NCBI GenBank assembly: GCA_021816965.1
Contig: JAKAWU010000008.1
Coordinates: 1-35,425, forward strand
Direction of reading: 5' to 3'
Length of the DNA stretch: 35,425 nucleotides
Source of the DNA: Thermoplasmata archaeon
Lineage (GTDB): Archaea > Thermoplasmatota > Thermoplasmata > Thermoplasmatales > Thermoplasmataceae
Part shown: positions 22,200 through 31,315 of the stretch, in pieces
How the letters are laid out: each line of letters begins with the position of its first letter
How positions within the stretch are numbered: position 1 is the stretch's first letter
The notes under the pieces: generated by a model
Seen by the model: the letters and a program-made list of their open reading frames with translations, nothing else
The model's database searches: none
What the model was told of the DNA's origin: nothing
Translations under genes and position numbers: made by a program

Positions 22200-24401
22200 T
22201 TAGAGTGAACCATAATATGCTTCGTCATATGGTTCAGGCTTCAGGCCTTTTCTTGTCCTGATCTTGGCTACAACATCCTTCTGGAGTTCCTGTGGAACTC
22301 TCTGGTATCCGGCATTCTCTGAACTCCAGAGAACTTTCCCTCCAGTTGCTCCTCTTATGGCAGAGGCGAAACCAAACATTCCGGAAACAGGAACTTTTGC
22401 AACGATTATGATATCATCGCCCTCCATGTTCATCTCCTCAACAACTCCTCTTCTCTGTTGTATTTCATTTGTGACTGAACCCATTATGCTCTGGGGCACA
22501 TTAATGTAAACTTTCTGGACAGGTTCCATAAGGATTCTCTTTGCCTGGCACATCGCACCGTAAATGGAATTTCTGCCTGCAGGAATTACCTGTGCAGGTC
22601 CCCTGTGGATGCTGTCTTCATGGAGTTTTGCATCTACAAGCACGGCCTTGACCCTTGAAATACCCTCATTAGCCAGGGGCCCCCTTACAACAACTTCCTT
22701 GAAAGCCTCTATAAGAAGTTCCATTGTCTCATCCAGATACTGAATTCCTTTTGTGTTGTCGAAGAAGATATTATCTCCGGTTACACTTACAAGACCTTTT
22801 GCCACATCTCTATCTATCCCATTTTTCTGAAGAAGTTCAATTACTGCCTTTTTTTCTTTGAATTTTTCTCCCTGAACGATACCACCATCTTTGATAAGCT
22901 GAACAACCGAATCCTCCAGTGGTTCAATGACAAAGTAGAACTTGTTGTGTTTGTTCGGCGACTTTCCCTCGAAAGGGCCCCCTCTCTTTTCTACAGTCTC
23001 TTTGTAAACTACTATAGGATCAGATGTTGTCACATCAACTTTGTAATCGTTTTTAATCCTGTAAAGTGTCACTTCAAGGTGAAGTTCACCCATACCTGAT
23101 ATAAGGTGTTCGCCCGTTTCCTGATTGATATTGATCTGTATCGATGGATCTGCTTTTGAGACGGTTTTTAACACATCAATAAGCTTGGGCAGATCAGATG
23201 TTTGCTTTGCTTCAATGGCCAGCGTTACTACAGGATCAGTATAGTGAACCATAGGCTCAAACGGCTCCATATCTTGTGCAAATGAAACGGTTGAACCAGC
23301 TATCGCACTCTTTAGTCCAATAACTGCAGCAATGTTTCCTGCTGCTATGGAATCAACCTGAATTCTGTCAGGGCCAACCATCATTGCAAGTGTCTGAACC
23401 TTGAATTTACCCCCTACGCCATTTATATACAATTCCTGGCCCTTACTAAGAGTACCACTGAAAACCCTTCCAACAGCAATTTCTCCAGCATGAGGGTCCA
23501 CAATGATCTTCACTATCATCATTGAAACATGCCCAGTTCTGTCGCATTCTTCCATGGATTTTCCAATGGGAGATTCAAGATCTCCTTTCCATATATTCGG
23601 GATTCTGTATTTTTGGGCTTTTTTCGGATCAGGAAGATGGTGAACCACCATGTTCAGAATGATTTTGTGAAGGGGAGCTTTCTTTGCCAGTTCCTTCTGT
23701 TTACCGTCTCTTACGAGATTCACTATGTCATTAAAATTAACCCCATAGGATTTCATTGCGGGCACAGATATTGCCCAGTTATTGTAGGCAGAACCAAAAG
23801 CAACCTTTCCTTCCACAACATTGAGCTGCCATTCCTTTCTCTTAGATTCAGCTGCATATTTGTTGAGAAGTCTGTTAACATCATTGATGATTTTTATGAA
23901 CTTTTTCTGCATTTCATCGCCATTGAGTTTAAGCTCATTTATGAGTCTGTCAACCTTATTGATGAAAAGGACTGGTTTCACATACTCCCTCAATGCCTGT
24001 CTTATTACGGTTTCTGTCTGAGGCATTACACCTTCGACAGCATCAACGACTATTATACATCCGTCCACTGCTCTCATCGCTCTTGTAACGTCTCCACCAA
24101 AGTCAACATGTCCCGGCGTATCAATGAGATTGATCAAATAGTCTCTGTCATCAACTCTGTGCACCATTGATGCATTTGCTGCATTTATTGTAATGCCTCT
24201 GGCCTGTTCCTGTTCATCAAAGTCAAGCATCAGTTGCTTTCCTGCAAGCTCTTCACTCATCATTCCAGCTCCAGCAATAAGGTTATCACTGAGGGTGGTT
24301 TTTCCATGATCAATGTGCGCAGCTATGCCTATGTTTCTTATACTATCGGGTTTATTTACAAGTTGACTTGCTTTAGCAATATTATCCTCTTTTCGGCCCA
24401 T
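22200..24401 (-). CDS. fusA: Translation elongation factor aEF-2
   Basis: Archaeal EF-2, 733 aa, the GTPase that moves tRNA and mRNA through the ribosome. G motifs: AHIDHGKTT (P-loop), RGITI, DTPGHVDFGG and NKVD. Domain IV carries the diphthamide region DSIHRGPAQVIPAGR, with the His expected to be modified to diphthamide. Length is typical for archaeal EF-2. Last gene of the tuf-rps10-fusA operon: 29 bp after rps10, with AGGTG upstream of the ATG. Abundant housekeeping protein; no anomalies seen. Confidence 0.97.
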   Translation of the reverse strand: MGRKEDNIAKASQLVNKPDSIRNIGIAAHIDHGKTTLSDNLIAGAGMMSEELAGKQLMLDFDEQEQARGITINAANASMVHRVDDRDYLINLIDTPGHVDFGGDVTRAMRAVDGCIIVVDAVEGVMPQTETVIRQALREYVKPVLFINKVDRLINELKLNGDEMQKKFIKIINDVNRLLNKYAAESKRKEWQLNVVEGKVAFGSAYNNWAISVPAMKSYGVNFNDIVNLVRDGKQKELAKKAPLHKIILNMVVHHLPDPKKAQKYRIPNIWKGDLESPIGKSMEECDRTGHVSMMIVKIIVDPHAGEIAVGRVFSGTLSKGQELYINGVGGKFKVQTLAMMVGPDRIQVDSIAAGNIAAVIGLKSAIAGSTVSFAQDMEPFEPMVHYTDPVVTLAIEAKQTSDLPKLIDVLKTVSKADPSIQININQETGEHLISGMGELHLEVTLYRIKNDYKVDVTTSDPIVVYKETVEKRGGPFEGKSPNKHNKFYFVIEPLEDSVVQLIKDGGIVQGEKFKEKKAVIELLQKNGIDRDVAKGLVSVTGDNIFFDNTKGIQYLDETMELLIEAFKEVVVRGPLANEGISRVKAVLVDAKLHEDSIHRGPAQVIPAGRNSIYGAMCQAKRILMEPVQKVYINVPQSIMGSVTNEIQQRRGVVEEMNMEGDDIIIVAKVPVSGMFGFASAIRGATGGKVLWSSENAGYQRVPQELQKDVVAKIRTRKGLKPEPYDEAYYGSL

Positions 24402-24430
24402 AAAAACACCTTCAATAATTAGATGAAAAA

Positions 24431-24754
24431 TTAGTTTTTCATCTGAATCTCTATCTGTACACCATCGGGTATAGATATTTTCATAACTTGTTTTAGAGTT
24501 CTTTCATCCCCGTCAATGTCGATCAGTCTCTTATGCACTCTCATTTCCCACCTGTCCCAGGTAGGTGAGCCTTCTCCATCAGGACTTTTTCGAACAGGAA
24601 CGAGTAATTTTTTGGTGGGGAGAGGCACAGGGCCATGTATTTCAACGCCCGTTCTCTCTGCTATCACTTTAATTTCTTTGCAGACATCATCTACAATCTT
24701 ATGATCTGGTCCGCTTAAGGAAATTCTAGCCCTGTATGATACCAATTCATCCAC
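24431..24754 (-). CDS. rps10: 30S ribosomal protein S10
   Basis: uS10 of 107 aa, with the family's strands and loop: [36 protein letters not shown], then [14 protein letters not shown]. It sits in the head of the small subunit. Translation starts with GTG at 24754, one base after the tuf stop codon (TAA-G-GTG), with GGTGG overlapping the junction; translation is probably coupled to EF-1alpha. The order tuf-rps10 is the old archaeal str-operon arrangement. Confidence 0.96.
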   Translation of the reverse strand: MDELVSYRARISLSGPDHKIVDDVCKEIKVIAERTGVEIHGPVPLPTKKLLVPVRKSPDGEGSPTWDRWEMRVHKRLIDIDGDERTLKQVMKISIPDGVQIEIQMKN

Positions 24755-24755
24755 C

Positions 24756-26030
24756 TTATTTTGTATCTATTTCCATACAGAGACCTGCAGCCACTGTCTG
24801 TCCCATATCTCTAATGGCGAATCTTCCAAGCTGAGGGAACTCTGATACCTTCTCAATCACCAGAGGCTTGTCAGGTATAACCTTGACAACTGCTATGTCT
24901 CCTGTCTTGATGAATTGAGGATTTGCTTCCTTAGTTGTTCCATCCTTGGGGTTGATTGTCTTTACGATTTCCTCGAATCTGCAGGCAACCTGTGATGTAT
25001 GTATATGGAAGACTGGTTTGTATCCCACAGCTATAACACTTGGGTGGTTGAGAACAACGATCTGGGCAGTGAATGATTTTGCAACTGTTGGTGGTGATGA
25101 TGCTGGTCCGCAGACATCCCCTCTCTTAATATCATTTTTGGCTATTCCCCTTACGTTGAATCCCACATTGTCTCCAGGTTCAGCCTGTGTCATCTGTTCA
25201 TGGTGCATTTCTACACTCTTAATTTCACCGTTCTTGTTTGCAGGCATGAAAATGACCTTGTCTCCAATTTTCATGATACCGGTTTCAATTCTTCCAACTG
25301 GAACAGTTCCAATTCCTGTTATGGAATAAACATCCTGAATTGGAAGTCTGAGTGGTTTGTTTAATGGCTTCTCTGGAACCTTAAGAGTTTCAAGTGCATC
25401 AATAAGTGTTGGGCCATTATACCATTTCATGTTCTCGGATTTTTTAGTGATATTGTCACCTTTGTAACCGCTTATAGGCAAAAGGGTGTAGGTTTTGTAT
25501 CCGACTGATGCAAGGAATTTATCTACCTCTCCTTTTACTTCTGTGAATCTCTTCTCACTGTATGGAGGCTGAGTTGCATCCATTTTATTAATGAGAACTA
25601 TGAGCTGCTGTACACCAAGAGTTTTTGCAAGGAATGCATGTTCTCTTGTCTGGGCCATTATTCCATCTCCGTCCCTTGCTGATATCACAAGCATAGCTGC
25701 GTCAGCCTGACTTGTTCCGGTAATCATGTTCTTGACAAAGTCCCTGTGGCCAGGAGCATCAATAATCGTAAAGTAATATTTGTCAGTCTCGAACTTTCTG
25801 TGTGAAAGATCAATCGTAACTCCTCTTTCTCTCTCTTCTTTGTATCTGTCCATAACCCATGCAAACTCAAAAGTTGCCTTTCCCTTCTCTTCTGCCTGCT
25901 TTCTATAATCATCAATTATATGCTGAGGTATCTCACCATGCTCAAACAGAAGTCTCCCTACGAGTGTTGATTTCCCATGGTCAACGTGACCTATCGTAAC
26001 CAAATTTATGTGTGGTTTTTGTGCTGCCAT
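24756..26030 (-). CDS. tuf: Translation elongation factor aEF-1alpha
   Basis: Archaeal EF-1alpha, 424 aa, delivering aminoacyl-tRNA to the ribosome. G motifs: [21 protein letters not shown] and NKMD; domain 2 begins near [20 protein letters not shown]. The start ATG 26030 is preceded by AGGTGA at a 4-base spacing, a strong Shine-Dalgarno, unlike the many leaderless genes nearby, and a TATA-like TTTAATAAAG lies ~45 bp upstream. First gene of tuf-rps10-fusA. Confidence 0.97.
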   Translation of the reverse strand: MAAQKPHINLVTIGHVDHGKSTLVGRLLFEHGEIPQHIIDDYRKQAEEKGKATFEFAWVMDRYKEERERGVTIDLSHRKFETDKYYFTIIDAPGHRDFVKNMITGTSQADAAMLVISARDGDGIMAQTREHAFLAKTLGVQQLIVLINKMDATQPPYSEKRFTEVKGEVDKFLASVGYKTYTLLPISGYKGDNITKKSENMKWYNGPTLIDALETLKVPEKPLNKPLRLPIQDVYSITGIGTVPVGRIETGIMKIGDKVIFMPANKNGEIKSVEMHHEQMTQAEPGDNVGFNVRGIAKNDIKRGDVCGPASSPPTVAKSFTAQIVVLNHPSVIAVGYKPVFHIHTSQVACRFEEIVKTINPKDGTTKEANPQFIKTGDIAVVKVIPDKPLVIEKVSEFPQLGRFAIRDMGQTVAAGLCMEIDTK

Positions 26031-26482
26031 TTCTTCACCTTTTAGACTATTTCAAACCGTTAAGGTTTTTCTTTATTAAAGTCTTTGCTTCGTAATCTTT
26101 AATCATTATAATACCTTTTCCACATTTCTTCGTTCACCAATCTATAATTTCTATGGTGTTTGATATAGAAACCAATCAAATTTTTAGAGGAATGAAAAAC
26201 AAGATTATTTAACCTGTATGCTGTTCAATTTTCATAATAAATTAATTCTGTTTCTGAAATGATACAGATGTGGCTATCTTGCCCGGAATATTATAAATTT
26301 CTTCTGTCAGGTGTTAGATAGGAATATGAAGATAAGAGGATGAAAACAATTAATCGATTCCAAATTCAAAAGAGTGTCTTGAACAGGAAAAACACTGTTG
26401 ACATTCATGGTATATTGTCACATGGGGCTTATTAAGCACAAAAAAATTAATATCCTTACACCTTTTCACCAATTGATCTAAT
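26031..26482. promoter_or_regulatory. Divergent control region between tuf and the thiolase-like operon
   Basis: About 450 bp, very AT-rich, no convincing gene. On the left it holds the tuf leader (AGGTGA Shine-Dalgarno at 26035-26040 on the minus strand, TATA-like block near 26072-26083). On the right AAATTAATATCC (~26444-26455) lies about 33 bp before ATG 26483 and is the likely TATA box of the thiolase-like gene. A 31-codon ORF at 26340 exists but has no supporting signal. Confidence 0.5.
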
Positions 26483-27745
26483 ATGGGAAAATTGAGTAGA
26501 AACGTATATATGATATCTGGAGGGGTGACTAAATTTACAAAATCTTCCCCCGATATGGATTTCAGGCTTAGGGTCAAAAAAGCCTTTGACTATGCAATGA
26601 ATGATGCAAATCTGGAATTGAAGGATATTGATGGCTCAGTGGCGTCATATTTTTCAGATCATTTCCAGAGGCAGCTTATGTCAGGTGTTATGGTTCAGGA
26701 TTATCTCGGCTTGACACCAAAACCAAGCAGAAGAGTCGAAGGCGGAGGAGCAACAGGAGGACTATCTTTCCAGGCCGGAGTAGAGGAAATTGCGTCAGGA
26801 AGAATGGACACATGTGCTGTTTACGGTTTTGAGTCCATGTCCCATGTAAACACATGGAAAGGCAATGAGTTTATTGCACTTGCAAGCGATACGAATTTCG
26901 ATTACCCGGTTGGTGGATTCTACACCGGATACTATGCCATGATGGCTGCAAGATATCTGCATGAATTCGGTGCAACAGTGGAACAGCTTGCACAGGTTTC
27001 TGTAAAGAACCATAATAACGCTCTTTCAAATCCTTATGCACAGAGTCCAATGAATCTCACCATACAGGATGTAAGAAATTCTCCAATGGTTTCTTACCCT
27101 CTCACCAGACTCGATGTATGTGCAATGTCAGATGGTGCCGCTGTCGCCATCCTTGCAGATGAGAAGAAAGCTTTCGAACTTTGCGACAACCCAGTCCTTG
27201 TGAAAGGAATTGGAAGCGGAACAGACACAATGAGACTTTCAGACAGGCCCTTTGGAAAAGTGCCACTATTACCGCATGAGAAGGAAAGCGACTACAAGAA
27301 TCTCAAGTATCCTGGAGTTCACTCATTCAGGGCAGGCAGAACAGCTGCTGCAGAAGCATACAGGAATGCAGGAATAACGAACCCTCTTGAAGAGATAGAT
27401 GTAGTAGAACTTCACGACGCATACACATCATCCGAGATTCAGACATATGAGGACCTGGGATTGTGTAAATACGGCGAGGGTGCAAATTTCGTATCAGAAG
27501 GGAAAGCAGACCTTAAAGGAAAGGTTCCTGTAAATCCGTCCGGTGGGTTATTGGCATGTGGACACCCTGTGGGTGCAACTGGAATCATGCAGGCAGTTTT
27601 CGTATTCTGGCAGTTACAGAGGAGTATAAAGAAGCATTTTGGAAACGACAAGCTACAGATATCTAACCCAAAGAGGGGGCTTCTTCACAGCCATGCAGGC
27701 ACTGGAACTTATGTAACTGTTTCAATAATGGAGGCGGTAAAATGA
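26483..27745 (+). CDS. Thiolase-superfamily protein (SCP-x/Ltp-like) lacking the nucleophilic Cys
   Basis: A 420-aa thiolase-fold protein. Conserved regions: VEGGGATGGLSFQAG (85-99), EEIDVVELHDAYTSSEI, and PVNPSGGLLACGHPVGATG with the C-terminal Cys/His pair. At the spot where acetyl-CoA acetyltransferases have the acyl-accepting Cys (AACASG), this protein has Gly89 (GGGATG). Ordinary acyl transfer is therefore doubtful. Thiolase-fold proteins without this Cys that work with DUF35 partners include CoA-dependent aldolases of sterol degradation. The next gene, overlapping by ATGA, encodes just such a DUF35 partner. It would usually be annotated acetyl-CoA acetyltransferase. Confidence 0.85.
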   Translation: MGKLSRNVYMISGGVTKFTKSSPDMDFRLRVKKAFDYAMNDANLELKDIDGSVASYFSDHFQRQLMSGVMVQDYLGLTPKPSRRVEGGGATGGLSFQAGVEEIASGRMDTCAVYGFESMSHVNTWKGNEFIALASDTNFDYPVGGFYTGYYAMMAARYLHEFGATVEQLAQVSVKNHNNALSNPYAQSPMNLTIQDVRNSPMVSYPLTRLDVCAMSDGAAVAILADEKKAFELCDNPVLVKGIGSGTDTMRLSDRPFGKVPLLPHEKESDYKNLKYPGVHSFRAGRTAAAEAYRNAGITNPLEEIDVVELHDAYTSSEIQTYEDLGLCKYGEGANFVSEGKADLKGKVPVNPSGGLLACGHPVGATGIMQAVFVFWQLQRSIKKHFGNDKLQISNPKRGLLHSHAGTGTYVTVSIMEAVK

Positions 27746-28236
27746 CAATAGATTATAACGCAAAAATGCCGGAAAAACAGGACGTAACTGAGGTGTATAA
27801 TGTTGACCCTCTTATAGTAAAATCCCACTATGAGATAGACTATATACACAGTTATGCACAGGACTCTGAATTTTTCAGGGCTATTGGAAAGAAGAAACTC
27901 ATGGGAAGCAAATGTAAAAAGTGTTCCTACACCTATGCAACACCGAGATCACATTGCATGATGTGCGGAGCAGAGACGGAATGGTATGAACTCCCGAATG
28001 AAGGCAGAATACACACATTCACGACCTGCTACTTTGGAGGTGAGGCATTCCTGAAGGAAACACCATTCAACTTGGTTATGGTTGAATTTGAAGGTGTTGA
28101 CTCACTGTTCATGTCGAGACTCATTGGTGCAGAACTGGAAGACATTAAGATTGGAATGAAGGTCAAGGCAAAATTCAAGAGGAATTTGGAGTTCAGCCCA
28201 ACTGATGTTTACTTTGTTCCTGTTGAGGAAAAATGA
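27742..28236 (+). CDS. DUF35/OB-fold acyl-CoA-binding partner protein with zinc ribbon
   Basis: A 164-aa protein with a rubredoxin-like zinc ribbon (Cys58, Cys61, Cys72, Cys75: CKKC, CMMC) followed by the DUF35 OB fold (EGRIHTFTTCYFGGEAF, FNLVMVEFEGVDSLFMSRL). In methanogens a DUF35 protein bridges thiolase and HMG-CoA synthase and shares the CoA site; in actinobacteria it pairs with Ltp-type aldolases. Here it overlaps the thiolase-like gene by ATGA at its start and the ThyX-like gene by ATGA at its end. No HMG-CoA synthase gene is nearby. The three proteins should be made in equal amounts. Confidence 0.9.
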   Translation: MTIDYNAKMPEKQDVTEVYNVDPLIVKSHYEIDYIHSYAQDSEFFRAIGKKKLMGSKCKKCSYTYATPRSHCMMCGAETEWYELPNEGRIHTFTTCYFGGEAFLKETPFNLVMVEFEGVDSLFMSRLIGAELEDIKIGMKVKAKFKRNLEFSPTDVYFVPVEEK

Positions 28237-29720
28237 GCAAAAATAATAAATCCAATTTTTTTTCAAACACTGACAGAAATGTTTTCATTTTAAGTTCTGG
28301 CTCCCAGATTGACAGAGGGGCCCTTCTATCGAGATACAGCAGGGCAGCAAATCCTGACATCAGGGATCTTTTTGAAAAGGAGTTTCTTAGCAATCCCGAA
28401 AGGGGAAGGGAATTCTATGAAAAGATTTTCCTTGAATACGGTGATGAATCTGTTGCGGAATTGGTCAATGTGCAGATGGGTATGCAGAATATTTCCAACG
28501 TTGCTGCAAAGATCATAGAAACAGGAAGAATAGGTCTGTCTTTTCTCGAAAAATCCTCAAGGTACGTCAGATATGATAGAAAGTATGATGGCAGATACCT
28601 GTATCTTGATTTTGAGAAAACGGGCCTGAGTGGGAAGTTTAAGGAAAAATACGTGGAGATTATGGATCAGATGTTTGATTTCTACACATCGGCACTACCA
28701 AAAATCAATGATCTCCTCATGGAAAAATTTCCCCTCAGCATGTTTGGAAACGAAAATGATGCCAATGCTGAAAAGGCATACAAATCTGCCATAAGGGCCA
28801 GATCGCTTGATGACATACGTGCAATTCTCCCATTGTCCACGGTTACAAATCTTGGTGTTTCAGGCAATGCCAGATCATACATTTCACTGATACAGAGACT
28901 CTCCTCATCGGGATTGATGGAAGCTAAGGAACTTTCAAATATGATCTATAACGAACTTGACTCTGATTATGGGCAGATTATTAGATCTGCCAGGAACAGG
29001 CATGGTGGGAAGTATCTGGAGTATCTGGAAGGGAGAAATTCTGCATTTCCATATCTGGAACGAAACCAGGGCCCACAGTCAATGATCACGAGTTACAATA
29101 AATGGAATCTTGATCACATTTCAGAACTTATGGGAATAAATTCAATGGACAGGGACGAATTTCTCCTTAAAGCTGCCAGCATCAGAACAAATAGGAGAGA
29201 CAAACTTCCAAGGGTCTTCGAATTTGTGGATATAACTTTCTCACTGAAGATGAATTATGGTATATTCAGGGAATTCCAGAGGCACAGATTCATGAGTATT
29301 GTGAGGGGAAATTTAATGCCTGATCTTGGTTATGATATACCGGAATTAGTTGGATTGGATCCTGAAATTAAGAAGCAATTTGTTGGTATTGTGGATAGTT
29401 CCATACAGTTTTACGAAGAATTAATAAAAGATAGCAATGACAGTGTAGCAGCACAGTATGTGCTTCCAATGTGCATCAACCATCAGATGATTGTACACAC
29501 AAACCTGAGGGAATTATGTTACTTTGCAGAACTTAGAACAACCCCACATGCCCATGATGATATCAGAAATCTTGCCCTTTCCATGGTCAGGAATTTTATT
29601 TCACTCGAACCAGCATGTGAACCCATTTTCAAATTCATCGACAGGGGTTCATACCCCCTTGGAAGATTCTATCAGGAATACAGGAAGGAGAAAAAATTGG
29701 ACAATATCTCCTCCCATTGA
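28233..29720 (+). CDS. Tandem ThyX-like protein (two FAD-dependent thymidylate synthase domains)
   Basis: A 495-aa protein, about twice the usual ThyX length, made of two related halves. Half one (~30-240) keeps the late signature part (SSRYVRYD, 108-115) and ILP...NLGVSGNARSYISLIQRL but has no RHR. Half two (~320-480) has QRHRFMS (349-355) and YVLPMCINHQMIVHTNLREL plus ELRTTPHAHDDIRNL, but not the SxRY end. Classical ThyX needs RHR and SxRY in one chain to bind FAD and dUMP. The protein may rebuild one site from two halves, or may have a different role. It is translationally coupled (ATGA) to the DUF35 gene. Confidence 0.82.
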   Translation: MSKNNKSNFFSNTDRNVFILSSGSQIDRGALLSRYSRAANPDIRDLFEKEFLSNPERGREFYEKIFLEYGDESVAELVNVQMGMQNISNVAAKIIETGRIGLSFLEKSSRYVRYDRKYDGRYLYLDFEKTGLSGKFKEKYVEIMDQMFDFYTSALPKINDLLMEKFPLSMFGNENDANAEKAYKSAIRARSLDDIRAILPLSTVTNLGVSGNARSYISLIQRLSSSGLMEAKELSNMIYNELDSDYGQIIRSARNRHGGKYLEYLEGRNSAFPYLERNQGPQSMITSYNKWNLDHISELMGINSMDRDEFLLKAASIRTNRRDKLPRVFEFVDITFSLKMNYGIFREFQRHRFMSIVRGNLMPDLGYDIPELVGLDPEIKKQFVGIVDSSIQFYEELIKDSNDSVAAQYVLPMCINHQMIVHTNLRELCYFAELRTTPHAHDDIRNLALSMVRNFISLEPACEPIFKFIDRGSYPLGRFYQEYRKEKKLDNISSH

Positions 29721-29864
29721 TGCCACAACCACCATGACCGGTTGAATTTTACCATGAGAATTATGATTTGAGGAACACTACTGAGTGTTCAATTTCCACA
29801 CGGTGATTTATTTCTGGTTTTCATAAAAAGTAAAAAATAAATGCATAATGACATACACATATGA

Positions 29865-30587
29865 ATGGGAACAAAGCATAGTTATCTGGAAGATCATTAC
29901 AGAAAAGAGGGAAAAGGCAGGGTTACGTTTGTGGAATTCACCGATATTGTTGTGGACGATTCCATATTATTTCCAACATCTTATGGACAGCCAAATGACA
30001 AGGGCTCCATCTTCATAGACGGAAAGGAGTTCGAGATCGTGGATGTATGGGATGATGGAGATGGCATTCACCTGATTTCACATGATACATATCCCCAGGA
30101 TTCAAGAGGAAAGGAGATCGCGCAGCACGTTGACTGGAATATAAGGTATAATCACATGAAATTCAGGACTGCCATGAGAATTATGGCGGGAATTGCATTC
30201 GAGAAGTTTGGGGCAACTCACAGAATAAACCAAACCTATGAGGATTACGCATGGATAGATCTCGAATTTGATGGAATAACAGAGGAAGCAGTCAGGGAAA
30301 TTGAAGCTGAAACAAATAAGATTCTTCTTTCAGGAAATGAACCAGTTTATAGGTATGTTAAAAGGGAAGATTTCCTGAAGGATGAACACCTAATGTCTAT
30401 AACCAAATCGAAAGTTCCAGATATCTCTGAGATAAGGATTGTAAAAATAGGGGATCTCCCGGAGATGATGGAAATGGGGACGCTCACTGCTAACACCAAG
30501 GAAGTTGGAGAAATAGCCCTGAAAACAAATCTTATAAAAGGAAAGGTTGGAAGCAGAGTAAATGTGTCACTTAAAAATTTAAAATAA
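29865..30587 (+). CDS. AlaX-like tRNA-editing domain protein lacking zinc ligands
   Basis: A 240-aa protein aligned by eye with AlaX-M (free-standing alanyl-tRNA editing domain): an N-terminal beta domain, then HVDWNIRYNHMKFRTAMRIMAG, a central alpha/beta part and IRIVKIGDLPEMMEMGTLTANTKEVGEI. In active AlaX the zinc ligands are HTAxH and CGGTH. Here these are Arg101 and Arg105 (RTAMR) and Glu203 and Leu207 (EMGTL), so all four are replaced. Zn-dependent deacylation of Ser-tRNA(Ala) is thus unlikely; it may bind tRNA or another ligand. It has ~145 bp of free upstream sequence and its own promoter. Confidence 0.78.
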   Translation: MGTKHSYLEDHYRKEGKGRVTFVEFTDIVVDDSILFPTSYGQPNDKGSIFIDGKEFEIVDVWDDGDGIHLISHDTYPQDSRGKEIAQHVDWNIRYNHMKFRTAMRIMAGIAFEKFGATHRINQTYEDYAWIDLEFDGITEEAVREIEAETNKILLSGNEPVYRYVKREDFLKDEHLMSITKSKVPDISEIRIVKIGDLPEMMEMGTLTANTKEVGEIALKTNLIKGKVGSRVNVSLKNLK

Positions 30588-30618
30588 TTTTTCTGTCAAA
30601 GGAAAATATTTCCATATT

Positions 30619-31260
30619 TTATTCCCGCAAAAGATGTTTTCCTTCGGCTTTAACCCTGCTTAGACGGGTAATCTCTTCAATAAAAATAACAATTCCAATC
30701 AATAATGCACTTATCCCCGAATATATCAATATTGGCTCAGTAGGCTGGTTCGAGGGGCTTTCAATAAAGACATTGATAGTGGCATTCTGGTTTCTGCCCT
30801 GTACATTCTTCAATACTATGAAAAATAAACCGTTTCCCAAATTTACAAAATCCCCTGCTGGGAAGTACTTGCTGTAAATTTTTGAATTCGTGATATTTGC
30901 GAATTTCTCTACTGTAGTTGTCACTGGGATTCCTGTGCGGTTCTTATATGTGGAAGTGTACCAAATACTCCAGGATATATTCCCGTATTGTGAATCTATC
31001 TGCACAAGCGTGGCAGTATTATATGAAATTCCGAGTCCTCCAGAGATATTTTGGGAAGTGTTTATAGGTCCCTGATAATTGTATGTAAGGTATTTAGCAG
31101 TATAACTTGAATTGCTTAAATATCCATAATTTGAGATCACAACTCCTGACAGTATTAGAACTATAGCTATCAAGACCGGTTTCCTGATCGATGGTTTTAA
31201 TTTCTTTTTAAGAACTTCAATTAAAGGTTTTTTTCTTGTTCTGACCTTTAAATTGTTCAC
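30619..31260 (-). CDS. Membrane protein with external domain, unknown function
   Basis: A 213-aa protein with two membrane helices: one after a basic N-terminus (~29-44, VLIAIVLILSGVVISN) and one near the end (~176-194, ISALLIGIVIFI), enclosing ~130 residues probably outside the cell and rich in Tyr, Asn and Thr (several sequons). A basic tail lies inside. No family recognised. Starts at GTG 31260, 28 bp from a TATA box shared with the divergent gene at 31316, suggesting the two are made together. Confidence 0.75.
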   Translation of the reverse strand: MNNLKVRTRKKPLIEVLKKKLKPSIRKPVLIAIVLILSGVVISNYGYLSNSSYTAKYLTYNYQGPINTSQNISGGLGISYNTATLVQIDSQYGNISWSIWYTSTYKNRTGIPVTTTVEKFANITNSKIYSKYFPAGDFVNLGNGLFFIVLKNVQGRNQNATINVFIESPSNQPTEPILIYSGISALLIGIVIFIEEITRLSRVKAEGKHLLRE

Positions 31261-31282
31261 AATAATGTGATCTATTTATTAC

Positions 31283-31294
31283 AAATATATTTAT
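31283..31294. promoter_or_regulatory. Symmetric TATA box shared by two divergent membrane-protein genes
   Basis: AAATATATTTAT is almost its own complement. Its centre (31288) is 28 bp from GTG 31260 on the left and 28 bp from ATG 31316 on the right. Both messages would be leaderless and start from the same TBP site in opposite directions. Confidence 0.55.
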
Positions 31295-31315
31295 CGGTTT
31301 ACCGTATTCGCAGTT

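Noticed and set aside
22023-22208. 61-codon plus-strand ORF after the IS200/IS605 element
   Set aside because: It is antisense to the threonine synthase N-terminal fragment, whose CxxC pairs are clear on the minus strand.
23529-24170. 213-codon plus-strand open frame
   Set aside because: Antisense to the EF-2 GTPase domain; its composition mirrors the coding strand.
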